A DNA stretch of 36,297 bases from Elusimicrobiota bacterium (GTDB lineage Bacteria > Elusimicrobiota > Elusimicrobia > UBA1565 > UBA9628): contig JABEUV010000277.1 of NCBI GenBank assembly GCA_013044195.1, positions 1 to 36,297 of the forward strand, read 5' to 3'. Positions 1 to 6,852 of this stretch are shown in pieces. The notes under the pieces are model-generated. The model saw nothing but the letters and a program-made list of their open reading frames with translations. It had not been told where the DNA came from and did no database searches. A program made the position numbers and the translations under genes. Position 1 is the first letter of the stretch, and each line of letters starts with the position of its first letter.

Positions 1-29
1 CTAACGATAATCAGTGGCACCGGTGATAG
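1..29 (+). repeat. palindromic repeat family, copy 1 (3' of histidine kinase)
   Basis: First of three copies of a short repeat in the window. It begins CTAACGATAATC and ends CACCGGTGATAG. It matches the reverse complement of copy 3 at 27 of 29 positions and copy 2 at 26 of 29. It lies 7 nt beyond the stop codon of the minus-strand histidine kinase. Read in that gene's direction it starts CTATCACCGGTG and can fold through ATCA/TGAT arms. The window begins at its first base, so it may be longer. Confidence 0.75.
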
Positions 30-36
30 TACAACT

Positions 37-1452
37 CTAAGCGACGGCCGCATCGGCGGGCGCGGCGGGCAAAGTGAAATAAAAGCGCGCGCCCTTGGGC
101 TGCGCGTCGCCCACGGCGATGACGCCGCCGTGGCGCAAGACCACTTTCTCGCACAGCGCCAGGCCCAGGCCCACGTTGCCGACGTGGCGCTTGACGTCCT
201 TCTGGAAGAACTTGCGAAACACGTCCGCGCGCGCCTCGGCGGGCACGCCGGGGCCGGAGTCGCAGATCTCCACGAGGACGTCCGCGCCGTCGCGGCGCAC
301 GCCGATGGAGATCACGCCGCCGGCGGGCGTGTGCTCGACGGCGTTGTGCACCAGGTTGTCGAAAACTCGACGCAATAGCGCGCCGTCGCCAAGCACCGGC
401 GGCGGGGGGGGATCCGGCAGTCGCAGTTCCAGCCTCTGCTTGCGGCTGGTCACCACCAGTTCAAAATCCTTCGCACACGCGCGCGCCAGAACGTCCAGCG
501 CGACCGGTTCCTCGCGCTGAAGCTCGCTGGCTTCCTCAAGCTTAGCCAGTTGGAGCACGTCCTCAACCATTCTCTGTAGGCGCGCCGTGGAGAGCTCCAC
601 GAGCTCATACGTGCGCTCATGGTCGCGCTTGCCGTCGGCGCCGCGCGGCGCGAGCTCGCCCAAGAGCGAGATGCCGGAGCGGATCACGGTGAGGGGAGTC
701 TTCAGGTCGTGGACGAGCATGGCCGACAGTTCGCGCTTCTCCGCTTCCAAGCGGCGTCGCGCCTGGTTCTCGGCCTTAAGGCTGGCGCCCATGCGGTTGA
801 ACGCCTCGACCAGACGGCCGATCTCTGCGCCGCCCGCGCCGCCGCGGCCCAAAGGACGAAAGCGCTCCGGTGCGGCCGAAAGCGATTCGATGCGCGCCAC
901 CACGCTCTCGATGCGCTCGCCGGCGAACAGGCCGATCAGCCACGCCGACAGCGCCAGCGCCAAAGACGCGGTCACGCCCGCCTGCACGCCTTCGGCCGCG
1001 ATCGCGCGCAGGCGCGCCTCCAAGGACGCGGTGCGAAAGCCCACCTCCACGACCCCGCGCCCGCGCGCGCCCAAGTCCACCGGCGCCGAGACGTCGTAGA
1101 TACCGTCCACGCTCTGGGCCGGACCGCGACCGAGATGCGGGCGGCGCGCCAGCAGAGACAGGTCGTCGGAACGCGCGACCAGGCGGCGTCCGCGGCCGTC
1201 GCGCACCACGACGGTGGCCACGTCGGCCAGGCGCACCAGCCCGCCCAGGTTGCGGCCCAGCTCGATGAAGCGGCCCTGACGCGCCTGCACCTGGACCAAG
1301 GCGCGCACCGCCTCCAAAGTGACCGCGCCCAGGCGCTCGGTGCGCGCGTAGGCGTCGCGGCGCGCCACGCGCACGTTGCGCGCGACCAAGCCGCCCGTGA
1401 TCAGGGCGCCGAACAAAGCGAACACGAGGGCCAGGGAGTGGCTGAGGCGCAT
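37..1452 (-). CDS. membrane sensor histidine kinase
   Basis: A 471-residue two-component sensor kinase of the inner membrane. A transmembrane segment lies at about residues 7-25, then a poorly conserved sensor domain of about 130 residues, a second transmembrane segment at about 157-177 and a HAMP-like linker (about 178-230). The dimerisation and phosphoacceptor motif HDLKTPL has its histidine at 248. The ATPase part shows the N box around Asn370 (DNLVHNAVEHT), the G1 box DSGPG at 398-402 and the G2 box GLGLA at 428-432, so all catalytic elements look intact. No response regulator is adjacent inside the window; one could lie beyond the left edge. The start is divergent from the next gene, with only 43 bp between the two start codons. 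A TAAACT box on the minus strand (1467-1472) would give a leader of about 7 nt. The ligand is unknown. Confidence 0.93.
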   Translation of the reverse strand: MRLSHSLALVFALFGALITGGLVARNVRVARRDAYARTERLGAVTLEAVRALVQVQARQGRFIELGRNLGGLVRLADVATVVVRDGRGRRLVARSDDLSLLARRPHLGRGPAQSVDGIYDVSAPVDLGARGRGVVEVGFRTASLEARLRAIAAEGVQAGVTASLALALSAWLIGLFAGERIESVVARIESLSAAPERFRPLGRGGAGGAEIGRLVEAFNRMGASLKAENQARRRLEAEKRELSAMLVHDLKTPLTVIRSGISLLGELAPRGADGKRDHERTYELVELSTARLQRMVEDVLQLAKLEEASELQREEPVALDVLARACAKDFELVVTSRKQRLELRLPDPPPPPVLGDGALLRRVFDNLVHNAVEHTPAGGVISIGVRRDGADVLVEICDSGPGVPAEARADVFRKFFQKDVKRHVGNVGLGLALCEKVVLRHGGVIAVGDAQPKGARFYFTLPAAPADAAVA

Positions 1453-1483
1453 GGGAAGCCTGGCTCAGTTTACGAATTTCGGC

Positions 1484-1489
1484 TATACT
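1484..1489 (+). promoter_or_regulatory. -10 box predicting a leaderless mRNA
   Basis: TATACT ends exactly 6 nt before the ATG at 1496, which places the expected transcription start on the A of the start codon. No convincing -35 is seen (TGGCTC at 1461-1466 is a poor match). No Shine-Dalgarno sequence precedes this ATG. Confidence 0.55.
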
Positions 1490-1495
1490 GCGCCC

Positions 1496-2641
1496 ATGCC
1501 CGCGTCACCCTCGGCGCCGCCCGCCGCCGCCGTCCCTCCGGTCGGACTGGGAGAGCTCTTCGAGCAGTCGATGCACGCACTTGTGCGCGCGCCGGAGGCC
1601 TTCCGCGCCGCCGCCGCGCGTCCGGCACCCGGCTACGTCACGGCCTTGACGCTGGCGCTGGCCGACGGCGCCCTGGCCATCGCGATCAATCTGGTTCATT
1701 CGGCGATCTCCAACCCGCGCTTCTTAGATCGCTATTCCGGCGGTCTTCTGGCCGCGATCTCAGCCGCGGTCCTGGGAGTCTACTTGAGCCTGTTTCTCCT
1801 GCTCGCCGTCGTGCTCTACGCCCTGGGCTTGGCGCTGGGGGGGAAAGGAGAGTTCAACCGCGGCGTCCAGGCCGCGGCCGCGCTGACCTTGCTTGCGCCC
1901 CTGCAGTCCGCGGCCAACGCCCTGCCCCACGCCTGGCCGCTGCCGGCGCTTTTGGCTGGCTGGATGGCGGCCGGGGCGCTGACCGGATTGTTCTCCGCCT
2001 CGCTGCCCGCCGCGCGGGCGCTGTGCGGCGTGATGACCGCCGCCATGATCGGCGGACAGTTTTTCCTGCGCGCCGTCGCATCCCGCGCCTCCGACCTGGC
2101 CGCCGCGGCCAGCGTCGCCGCGCAGGCCGCGCAGATCAACGCCCAGTTCGCCCGAGGCTTCCCCATGACGCCGCCCTCCTCCGCGGGTTTTCCCGCCGCC
2201 GTCGACGCTCCCGCCGCTCCGGGCTCCGCGCCCGCGCCGCGGGCCGTCTCCGGACTCGATCTTCTGCGCGCGCCCGATGACGGCGACGCCGCTTTGGCCG
2301 CGCCCCGCACGCCCGCCCAGGTCGCGTCCGACGCCGCGGCGCTCAACACGCAAGCGCAGGGCGTCGAACAAAGCGCGGTGGCCATGCTCGACGCGTTCGC
2401 GCCCATGCTGAACAACCCGGCGCTGACCCAACGGATGAACGCCCAGCAGCAATATCAGTTCCGGCAGTTGAACGGCATGATCAAAAATCTACGCGCGCAG
2501 ATCGCGTCGGGCCGCGCGGTGCCGCCCGCCGAGATGAACCGGCAGATGCTGCAGATTCAGCAGTTGGCCATGGGCTTGATGATGACCCAGGCCGCCGCCC
2601 CGCCGCCGACCCCGCACCTGAAGCCGATGGGCAACCCATGA
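1496..2641 (+). CDS. Yip1-like multi-span membrane protein with long Ala/Pro-rich tail
   Basis: A 381-residue membrane protein. The N-terminal half (about residues 15-210) has the layout of the Yip1 family: a short amphipathic lead (LGELFEQSMHALVRAPEAFR), then about five hydrophobic segments. The C-terminal half is unlike Yip1. It is a low-complexity Ala/Pro linker (about 215-285) followed by a Gln/Met-rich, probably helical stretch (about 290-370) with QQQYQFRQLN and QMLQIQQLAMGLMM. An in-frame open frame extends further upstream, but I start at 1496 because a -10 box fits leaderless initiation there and the upstream part overlaps the divergent kinase gene. Its stop overlaps the next start by 4 bp (ATGA), so it leads an operon with the pteridine-reductase-like SDR and a lipoprotein. 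The molecular role is unknown. The Yip1 assignment is from topology and the N-terminal motif, not a strong signature. Confidence 0.7.
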   Translation: MPASPSAPPAAAVPPVGLGELFEQSMHALVRAPEAFRAAAARPAPGYVTALTLALADGALAIAINLVHSAISNPRFLDRYSGGLLAAISAAVLGVYLSLFLLLAVVLYALGLALGGKGEFNRGVQAAAALTLLAPLQSAANALPHAWPLPALLAGWMAAGALTGLFSASLPAARALCGVMTAAMIGGQFFLRAVASRASDLAAAASVAAQAAQINAQFARGFPMTPPSSAGFPAAVDAPAAPGSAPAPRAVSGLDLLRAPDDGDAALAAPRTPAQVASDAAALNTQAQGVEQSAVAMLDAFAPMLNNPALTQRMNAQQQYQFRQLNGMIKNLRAQIASGRAVPPAEMNRQMLQIQQLAMGLMMTQAAAPPPTPHLKPMGNP

Positions 2642-3375
2642 GCCTGGAAGGCAAGGTCGCGCTGGTGACGGGGGCCGCGCGCCGCGTGGGACGCACCATC
2701 TCGCTGGCGCTTGCGGCCAAGGGCACGCGCGTGGCCGTGCACTACCGCACCTCGGTGGCCGACGCGCGGCGCGTGGCCGCGGCGGTCAAGACCTTGTCGG
2801 GCGCGGACGCCGACGTGTTCCGCGCCGACCTGGGCGATCCGGCCGCCCCGGCCAAGCTCGCCGACGCGGTCTCACGCCGCTTCGGCCGCATCGACATCCT
2901 AATCAACTCCGCGTCGCTCTATGAAAAAGCCCCGTTCGGCGACGCCGCGCCGGAAGATTGGGATCGGCACATGGCCGTCAACGCGCGCGCTCCGTTCTTT
3001 CTGGCGCAGGCCTGTGCGCCGTGGCTGAGGCGCTCCGGTGAAGGCGTCGTGATCAATATCGCGGACTGGGCGGGATTGCGCCCTTACGCGGACTACGGCC
3101 CCTACTGCGCGTCGAAGGCGGCCCTGCTGTGCGTCAACAAGGCGCTGGCCAAGGCGCTGGCGCCCACGGTGCGCGTCAACGCGATCCTGCCCGGACCCGT
3201 GCTGGCGCCCGAGGCCATGAGCGAGGGCGACAAACGTAAAATGTCCGAAGCCACGTTGCTCAAGCGCCTCGGCTCTCCCGAGGCCGTCGCACGCGCCTGC
3301 GTGTTCCTGGCCGAGTCCGCCGACTACACGACCGGCGCGGAACTGACCGTGGACGGGGGGAGGCTGATCGCGTGA
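2638..3375 (+). CDS. SDR oxidoreductase, pteridine reductase (FolM/PTR1)-like
   Basis: A 245-residue short-chain dehydrogenase. The nucleotide-binding loop is TGAARRVG at residues 11-18. The Arg inside this glycine loop is typical of pteridine reductases (PTR1, FolM), where it favours NADPH. INSAS takes the place of the NNAG motif, the catalytic pair is Tyr156/Lys160 (YCASK), and the C terminus has the usual TGAELTVDGG. I infer reduction of dihydro- to tetrahydropterins with NADPH in the cytoplasm. Support comes from the convergent folB-queD pair 300 bp away, which also handles pterins. Translation is coupled to the Yip1-like gene (ATGA overlap) and to the following lipoprotein (GTGA overlap). 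A 3-oxoacyl-ACP reductase is the main alternative. Confidence 0.82.
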   Translation: MSLEGKVALVTGAARRVGRTISLALAAKGTRVAVHYRTSVADARRVAAAVKTLSGADADVFRADLGDPAAPAKLADAVSRRFGRIDILINSASLYEKAPFGDAAPEDWDRHMAVNARAPFFLAQACAPWLRRSGEGVVINIADWAGLRPYADYGPYCASKAALLCVNKALAKALAPTVRVNAILPGPVLAPEAMSEGDKRKMSEATLLKRLGSPEAVARACVFLAESADYTTGAELTVDGGRLIA

Positions 3376-3692
3376 GGCGAGAGCGCGGCCCGGCGGTTTG
3401 CCTGCTGGCCGCGTCGCTGTCGGCCTGCGCGACGCTGTCGTCGAAAAGCGTCGGCTCTTGGGGACGCGAGTACTCAGGTGTACGCTGCGTGGGCACCGAG
3501 GATTACTGGAGCGCCTTGGACGACGGTCTGAAGGCGACGCAATTGATCTACTCTGGCACGGACTACCTGTTTTCTGCGGCGGCGGACACGGCCTTGCTTC
3601 CCTTCGACCTGATCGTCCACGGCGTCAAGAAGCTGACCGGCGAGACCAAAGACCGCGCGCCGCTCTGCAACGACAACAGCCGCCCCGGCTAG
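3372..3692 (+). CDS. small lipoprotein, function unknown
   Basis: A 106-residue lipoprotein. A basic start (MRRERG) and hydrophobic stretch lead to the lipobox LSAC, with the lipidated Cys at 18. The mature part of about 88 residues has three further Cys and no domain I recognise. It contains a hydrophobic patch around DTALLPFDLIVHGVKKLTG, as seen in YceK-like small outer-membrane lipoproteins; that resemblance is weak. The start is a GTG inside GTGA, overlapping the stop of the SDR, so it is the last gene of this operon. Its TAG shares the four bases CTAG with the stop of the convergent queD-like gene, leaving no room for a conventional terminator. Confidence 0.78.
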   Translation: MRRERGPAVCLLAASLSACATLSSKSVGSWGREYSGVRCVGTEDYWSALDDGLKATQLIYSGTDYLFSAAADTALLPFDLIVHGVKKLTGETKDRAPLCNDNSRPG

Positions 3693-4294
3693 GCGCGGCG
3701 GGCGGGAATCTGCATCGCTGTCGCCGGTGTTTTGAAGCGCGCGCCCTTCAGGAGCTTCTCCCACATCTTCGGGTCCGACCAGTCGGCCATCACCGTCGGT
3801 GAAAAGACGACGCGCGCCAGATCAATGCGCCCCATCTCCAGGCTGTCGGCGTCGGCCTCGAAGCTCTGCGCACAGCCGGTCTCGGTCTCGTGCAACGTCA
3901 CCGAGTGAACGCGCGCGGCCTCGTCGCCGTTGGCGCGCTCGCTGGCGGCCAAAAGGGCGCGCGCGCCGACGAAGATCACGCGGGAGAGCTGTTCGGCCGT
4001 CGGCGAGACGGGGAGGCGTATCCAGCGCCGCGAGTGCCTCTCGATGGAACGCCGGAAGTCCGCGGACTCTCTCTCCCAGAACAGGGTCGCGTGATCGAAG
4101 CCGTCCAAGAAATCCCTGACGTGCCGCTTGAGCAGGCCGAAGTCGTAGACCATCTGGCCGCGGTCCAGGCGCTCGGCCGAGAGTTCAAGCTCGCAGCGGA
4201 AGCTGTGGCCGTGCAGAGAATACTTGCAGCGGTCCGACGAGCAGTTGCGCACGATGTGCGCGGCCTCGAAGCGGTACAACTTGCGGATGATCAT
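3689..4294 (-). CDS. queD: 6-pyruvoyl-tetrahydropterin synthase / QueD-family protein, long form
   Basis: A 201-residue T-fold enzyme acting on 7,8-dihydroneopterin triphosphate. Zinc ligands are His13 (FEAAH) and the HGH pair His28/His30, with the catalytic-type Cys23 just before (RCKYSLHGH). Later motifs include YDFGLLK, FDHATLFW, PTAEQLSR and the catalytic HETETG. It is about 80 residues longer than E. coli QueD. It resembles the long form I associate with epsilonproteobacteria, with an SP(T/S)AEQ(L/F)SRV segment and a C-terminal DPKMWEKLLKG extension. The likely product is 6-carboxytetrahydropterin for queuosine, but a tetrahydropterin role is possible given the adjacent folB and pteridine-reductase-like genes. 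No other queuosine gene is in the window. The start overlaps the stop of folB (ATGA). Confidence 0.88.
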   Translation of the reverse strand: MIIRKLYRFEAAHIVRNCSSDRCKYSLHGHSFRCELELSAERLDRGQMVYDFGLLKRHVRDFLDGFDHATLFWERESADFRRSIERHSRRWIRLPVSPTAEQLSRVIFVGARALLAASERANGDEAARVHSVTLHETETGCAQSFEADADSLEMGRIDLARVVFSPTVMADWSDPKMWEKLLKGARFKTPATAMQIPARRA

Positions 4295-4653
4295 CGCTCC
4301 CTCCGTATCTCGACGAAAACCTCGCGCGTGCGCGGCATGACCGCGGGCTTCTTGTGCGCGCGCACCGTCGCGGCCCGCGCCGCCGGCGCGGCCTTCAGCG
4401 CCGCCGCCGCGGCGCGCTCCGCCACGGTCTCAAGCAACGCGCGCTCGCCCGCCTCGGCCTGAGCGCGCACCGCCTTCTCGACGGCCCAATAGTCCGCCGC
4501 GCGCCGGAAATCGTCGCGCTCCGCCGCGGCCGCCGCGTCGACCTCCAAGCCCACGTCGATCAATATCTTCTGCCGCCGCGCGCGCTCCTGAGCGCTCACG
4601 CCCACGCGGCAATGGCAGTCGATGCCCATCAGCCAGACGAAGTCTCGCTTCAT
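4291..4653 (-). CDS. folB: dihydroneopterin aldolase
   Basis: A 120-residue FolB-type T-fold protein that splits 7,8-dihydroneopterin into 6-hydroxymethyl-dihydropterin and glycolaldehyde in folate synthesis. It shows the N-terminal GIDCHCRVGVSAQERARRQ motif (FolB pattern of G, CxxG and E/R/Q positions), a VEKAV/LLETVAERAA helix region, and a late Lys (VRAHKKPAVMP) matching the conserved active-site lysine region. An upstream in-frame ATG at 4698 would add 15 residues. I prefer 4653 because it gives the usual family length and because TAGACT (4661-4666, minus strand) ends 7 nt before it, as at other leaderless starts here. It is first gene of a two-gene unit with the queD-like gene. Confidence 0.87.
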   Translation of the reverse strand: MKRDFVWLMGIDCHCRVGVSAQERARRQKILIDVGLEVDAAAAAERDDFRRAADYWAVEKAVRAQAEAGERALLETVAERAAAAALKAAPAARAATVRAHKKPAVMPRTREVFVEIRRER

Positions 4654-4660
4654 TGGCGAC

Positions 4661-4666
4661 AGTCTA
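4661..4666 (-). promoter_or_regulatory. -10 box predicting a leaderless folB mRNA
   Basis: On the minus strand TAGACT is followed by 7 nt and the ATG at 4653. This spacing matches the other leaderless candidates in the window and decides the folB start over the upstream ATG at 4698, which lies upstream of this box. Confidence 0.5.
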
Positions 4667-4698
4667 TCAATCCGGAAGGCGCGAGGCGAGGCGGGCAT

Positions 4699-4725
4699 TA
4701 TGATAAATTGCGTTCATTCGGAGAG
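4699..4725 (+). promoter_or_regulatory. -10 box and Shine-Dalgarno of the SDR gene at 4731
   Basis: TATGAT at 4699-4704 is a plausible -10. GGAGAG at 4720-4725 is a clear Shine-Dalgarno sequence 5 nt before the ATG at 4731. This gene therefore uses a leadered start, unlike several neighbours. Confidence 0.5.
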
Positions 4726-4730
4726 AAATC

Positions 4731-5564
4731 ATGAAAGACAAAATCTGCCTGGTCACCGGAGCCACCAGCGGGATCGGCTACGAAGCCGCGCTGGACCTGG
4801 CGCGCCGCGGGGCGACGGTGGTGCTGACGGCGCGCGACAAGGCGCGGGGGGAGGCGGCGCGCGAGGCGATTCTTCAGGCGACCGGAGCGAAGGCGGAGCT
4901 GTTGACGTGCGACCTGGCCGACCTAGCCTCGGTGCGCGCGGCGGCGGCGGAGTTCAAGACGCGTCACGACCGCCTGCACGTTTTGCTCAACAACGCGGGC
5001 GTCTGGCACCGCGCGCGACGGGTCACGAAGGACGGCCTGGAGGAAACGTTCCAGGCCAATCACCTGGGACCGTTCCTGCTCACCACGCTCCTGCTCGACG
5101 TCCTCAAGGCCTCGGCTCCGGCGCGAATCGTCAACGTGAGTTCCGCCCTGCATTACCGCGGTCGCCTGAATTGGGACGACCTGCAGATGGAGAAGCGCTT
5201 CGACGGGACCAAGGCCTACTCGGACTCGAAGCTGGCCAACGTGCTGTTCACGCGCGCGCTGGCCGGGCGCTTGACGGGAACCGGCGTCACGGTCAACGCG
5301 GTCCATCCCGGCGTGATCGCGACCAGCTTGTCGCGGGACATGCCCGCGTTCATCCGCGCGCTTCTGCCCTTCGTGCTGTCCACGCCCGCCAAAGGCGCCC
5401 AGCCTCTGGTGCGCCTGGCCGCCGGCGCCGACGTGGAGGGCGTCACCGGCCGATACTTCGACAAACTCAAAGAGAAGAAAGCGGCCGCATTCGCCCTGGA
5501 CGACACGGCCGCCGCGCGGCTGTGGAAGGTCAGCGTGGAGCTGGCGAGCGCCGACAAATCCTGA
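4731..5564 (+). CDS. short-chain dehydrogenase, retinol dehydrogenase/WWOX-like
   Basis: A 277-residue SDR of the retinol dehydrogenase / protochlorophyllide reductase-like group. The NAD(P) loop TGATSGIG is at residues 9-16, NNAGVWH follows mid-protein, the catalytic Ser lies in NVSSALH and the catalytic pair is Tyr163/Lys167 (YSDSK). PGVIATSLSRD is the usual substrate-loop sequence of this subgroup. Substrate unknown; this subgroup reduces or oxidises a wide range of lipophilic alcohols and carbonyls. It stands alone between the divergent folB and a small ribbon-helix-helix gene that starts 9 bp after its stop. Confidence 0.88.
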   Translation: MKDKICLVTGATSGIGYEAALDLARRGATVVLTARDKARGEAAREAILQATGAKAELLTCDLADLASVRAAAAEFKTRHDRLHVLLNNAGVWHRARRVTKDGLEETFQANHLGPFLLTTLLLDVLKASAPARIVNVSSALHYRGRLNWDDLQMEKRFDGTKAYSDSKLANVLFTRALAGRLTGTGVTVNAVHPGVIATSLSRDMPAFIRALLPFVLSTPAKGAQPLVRLAAGADVEGVTGRYFDKLKEKKAAAFALDDTAAARLWKVSVELASADKS

Positions 5565-5573
5565 TATCCTGAT

Positions 5574-5741
5574 ATGATGGAAATGGCGAAGGTCTATTTG
5601 GACTTGCCGGAACGAGCATTGGTACGCCTGAAAGCCATGGCCCGGCTTCGAAAGACGACGGTCTCGCATCTCATCCTACAGGCGGTCAAACGGACCTACG
5701 GAATTCACACCCGCCTCGGCCGCGAAACCAACCGGAATTAG
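5574..5741 (+). CDS. 55-residue ribbon-helix-helix (CopG/Arc-type) protein
   Basis: A very small gene, MMEMAKVYLDLPERALVRL onwards, ending TAG. The N-terminal KVYLDLPERALVRLKAMA gives the beta strand and first helix of a ribbon-helix-helix fold. A turn with the TTVSHLILQAVKR pattern gives the second helix, and a basic tail follows (GIHTRLGRETNRN). Such proteins dimerise and bind operator DNA, often as antitoxins or repressors; here no toxin gene is adjacent. It starts 9 bp after the SDR stop, through the near-direct repeat CCTGATAT CCTGATAT. TATCCT at 5565-5570 ends 6 nt before the second in-frame ATG (5577), so a leaderless start there is possible. The palindromic repeat at 5811-5844 lies 69 bp downstream and is a candidate target, which is speculation. 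Confidence 0.68.
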   Translation: MMEMAKVYLDLPERALVRLKAMARLRKTTVSHLILQAVKRTYGIHTRLGRETNRN

Positions 5742-5806
5742 AATCCACACGTCTATCCCAATGCTCCGTCCGGATAAGCAGGGCCGAGCGTCGCGACGTA
5801 ACCCAA

Positions 5807-5844
5807 CTAACGATAATCACTATCACCGGTGATAGTGATTATCG
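5807..5844 (+). repeat. palindromic repeat family, copy 2, with a perfect 34-bp palindrome
   Basis: CTAACGATAATC at 5807 begins a 29-bp match to copies 1 and 3. Bases 5811-5844 form a perfect 34-bp palindrome centred on CACCGGTG, with arms CGATAATCACTATC and GATAGTGATTATCG. It lies 71 bp upstream of trxB and 16-21 bp upstream of the first of two TATAAT boxes if counted to a -35 position, so it could act as an operator, a cruciform or a transcript hairpin. In the other two copies only one arm matches well; this copy is the symmetrical version. Confidence 0.8.
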
Positions 5845-5887
5845 ACACCGCGGACGAGCATCCGCCAACCCGTCCGAAAGCCGAGTC

Positions 5888-5909
5888 TATAATCTCAAAT
5901 TGTTATAAT
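5888..5909 (+). promoter_or_regulatory. double TATAAT promoter of the trxB-lipB operon
   Basis: Two perfect TATAAT boxes lie 16 bp apart, at 5888-5893 and 5904-5909. The second ends 6 nt before the trxB ATG at 5916, predicting transcription from the start codon itself. The first would give a leader of about 16 nt. No Shine-Dalgarno sequence is present before 5916. Confidence 0.6.
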
Positions 5910-5915
5910 CGGCCC

Positions 5916-6851
5916 ATGAGCACCGAACAGAAGAAGGTCGTCATCATCGGCTCCGGCGCGGCCGCGTATACCGCCGCGATCTACGCCGCGCGCGCCAGCC
6001 TGGAGCCCTTGGTGTTCGGCGGCGTGGCGATGGGCGGGCAGTTGATGATCACGTCGGACGTGGAGAATTTCCCGGGTTTCCCGGAGCCGGTCAACGGGCC
6101 GGAGTTGATGGAGCGCATGCAGAAGCAGGTGGAGCGCCTGGGCGTGAAGATCGTGCGCGAGTACGTCTCCAAGGTGGACCTGTCCAAAGGACCGTTCACC
6201 GTGGAATCCACCGAAGGCACGAAGGCAAGCGCCCTGTCGCTGATCGTGGCCACCGGCGCCAACGCCAAGTGGCTGGGCATCGAGTCGGAAAAGAAGCTCA
6301 TGGGCCACGGCGTGTCCGCGTGCGCCACCTGCGACGGCTTCTTCTTCAAAGGCAAGGAGGTCGTCGTGGTCGGCGGCGGCGACACGGCCATGGAAGAGGC
6401 CAACTTCCTGACTAAGTTCGCGACGAAGGTGACGGTCGTGCATCGGCGCGAATCCTTGCGCGCCTCCAAGATCATGGCCGAGCGCGCGCAAAAGAATCCG
6501 AAGATTTCCTTCATCTGGAACTCCGCGGTCGACGAGGTGACCGGCAACGGCCACGTCGACGGCGTGAAGCTCAAGAACCTGAAGACCGGCGCGGTCTCGC
6601 CGCTGAAGTGCGACGGCGTGTTCGTCGCCATCGGCCATCAGCCGACCACGGATTTCCTCGGGGGCCAACTCAAGCTCGATGAGAACGGCTACGTGGACGC
6701 CGACGACCGCACCCGCACCTCCGTGCCCGGCGTGTTCGCCGCCGGCGACGTAATGGACCACCGCTACCGCCAGGCCATCACCGCGGCCGGCGCGGGCTGC
6801 AAGGCCGCGCTGGAAGCGGAACGCTGGCTGGCCGATCAGGGCCACCACTGA
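5916..6851 (+). CDS. trxB: thioredoxin-disulfide reductase
   Basis: A 311-residue low-molecular-weight thioredoxin reductase: FAD enzyme passing electrons from NADPH to thioredoxin in the cytoplasm. It shows the N-terminal FAD loop GSGAAAYTAA, GGQLMITSDVENFPGF, the redox-active CATC at Cys136-Cys139, the NADPH loop VVGGGDTAMEEA, HRRESLRAS and the C-terminal FAD motif GVFAAGDVMD. An upstream in-frame extension exists, but the standard family N terminus and the leaderless promoter support 5916. It is first in the lipoylation/pyruvate dehydrogenase operon; lipA starts 1 nt after its stop. The linkage may supply reductant for lipoyl or LipA sulfur chemistry, which is inference. Confidence 0.96.
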   Translation: MSTEQKKVVIIGSGAAAYTAAIYAARASLEPLVFGGVAMGGQLMITSDVENFPGFPEPVNGPELMERMQKQVERLGVKIVREYVSKVDLSKGPFTVESTEGTKASALSLIVATGANAKWLGIESEKKLMGHGVSACATCDGFFFKGKEVVVVGGGDTAMEEANFLTKFATKVTVVHRRESLRASKIMAERAQKNPKISFIWNSAVDEVTGNGHVDGVKLKNLKTGAVSPLKCDGVFVAIGHQPTTDFLGGQLKLDENGYVDADDRTRTSVPGVFAAGDVMDHRYRQAITAAGAGCKAALEAERWLADQGHH

Positions 6852-6852
6852 C

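Noticed and set aside
619-2280. 553-residue plus-strand open frame across the histidine kinase and Yip1-like genes
   Set aside because: It is antisense to a kinase with all motifs and then out of frame with the Yip1-like gene; its composition is Arg/Ala-rich with no domain.
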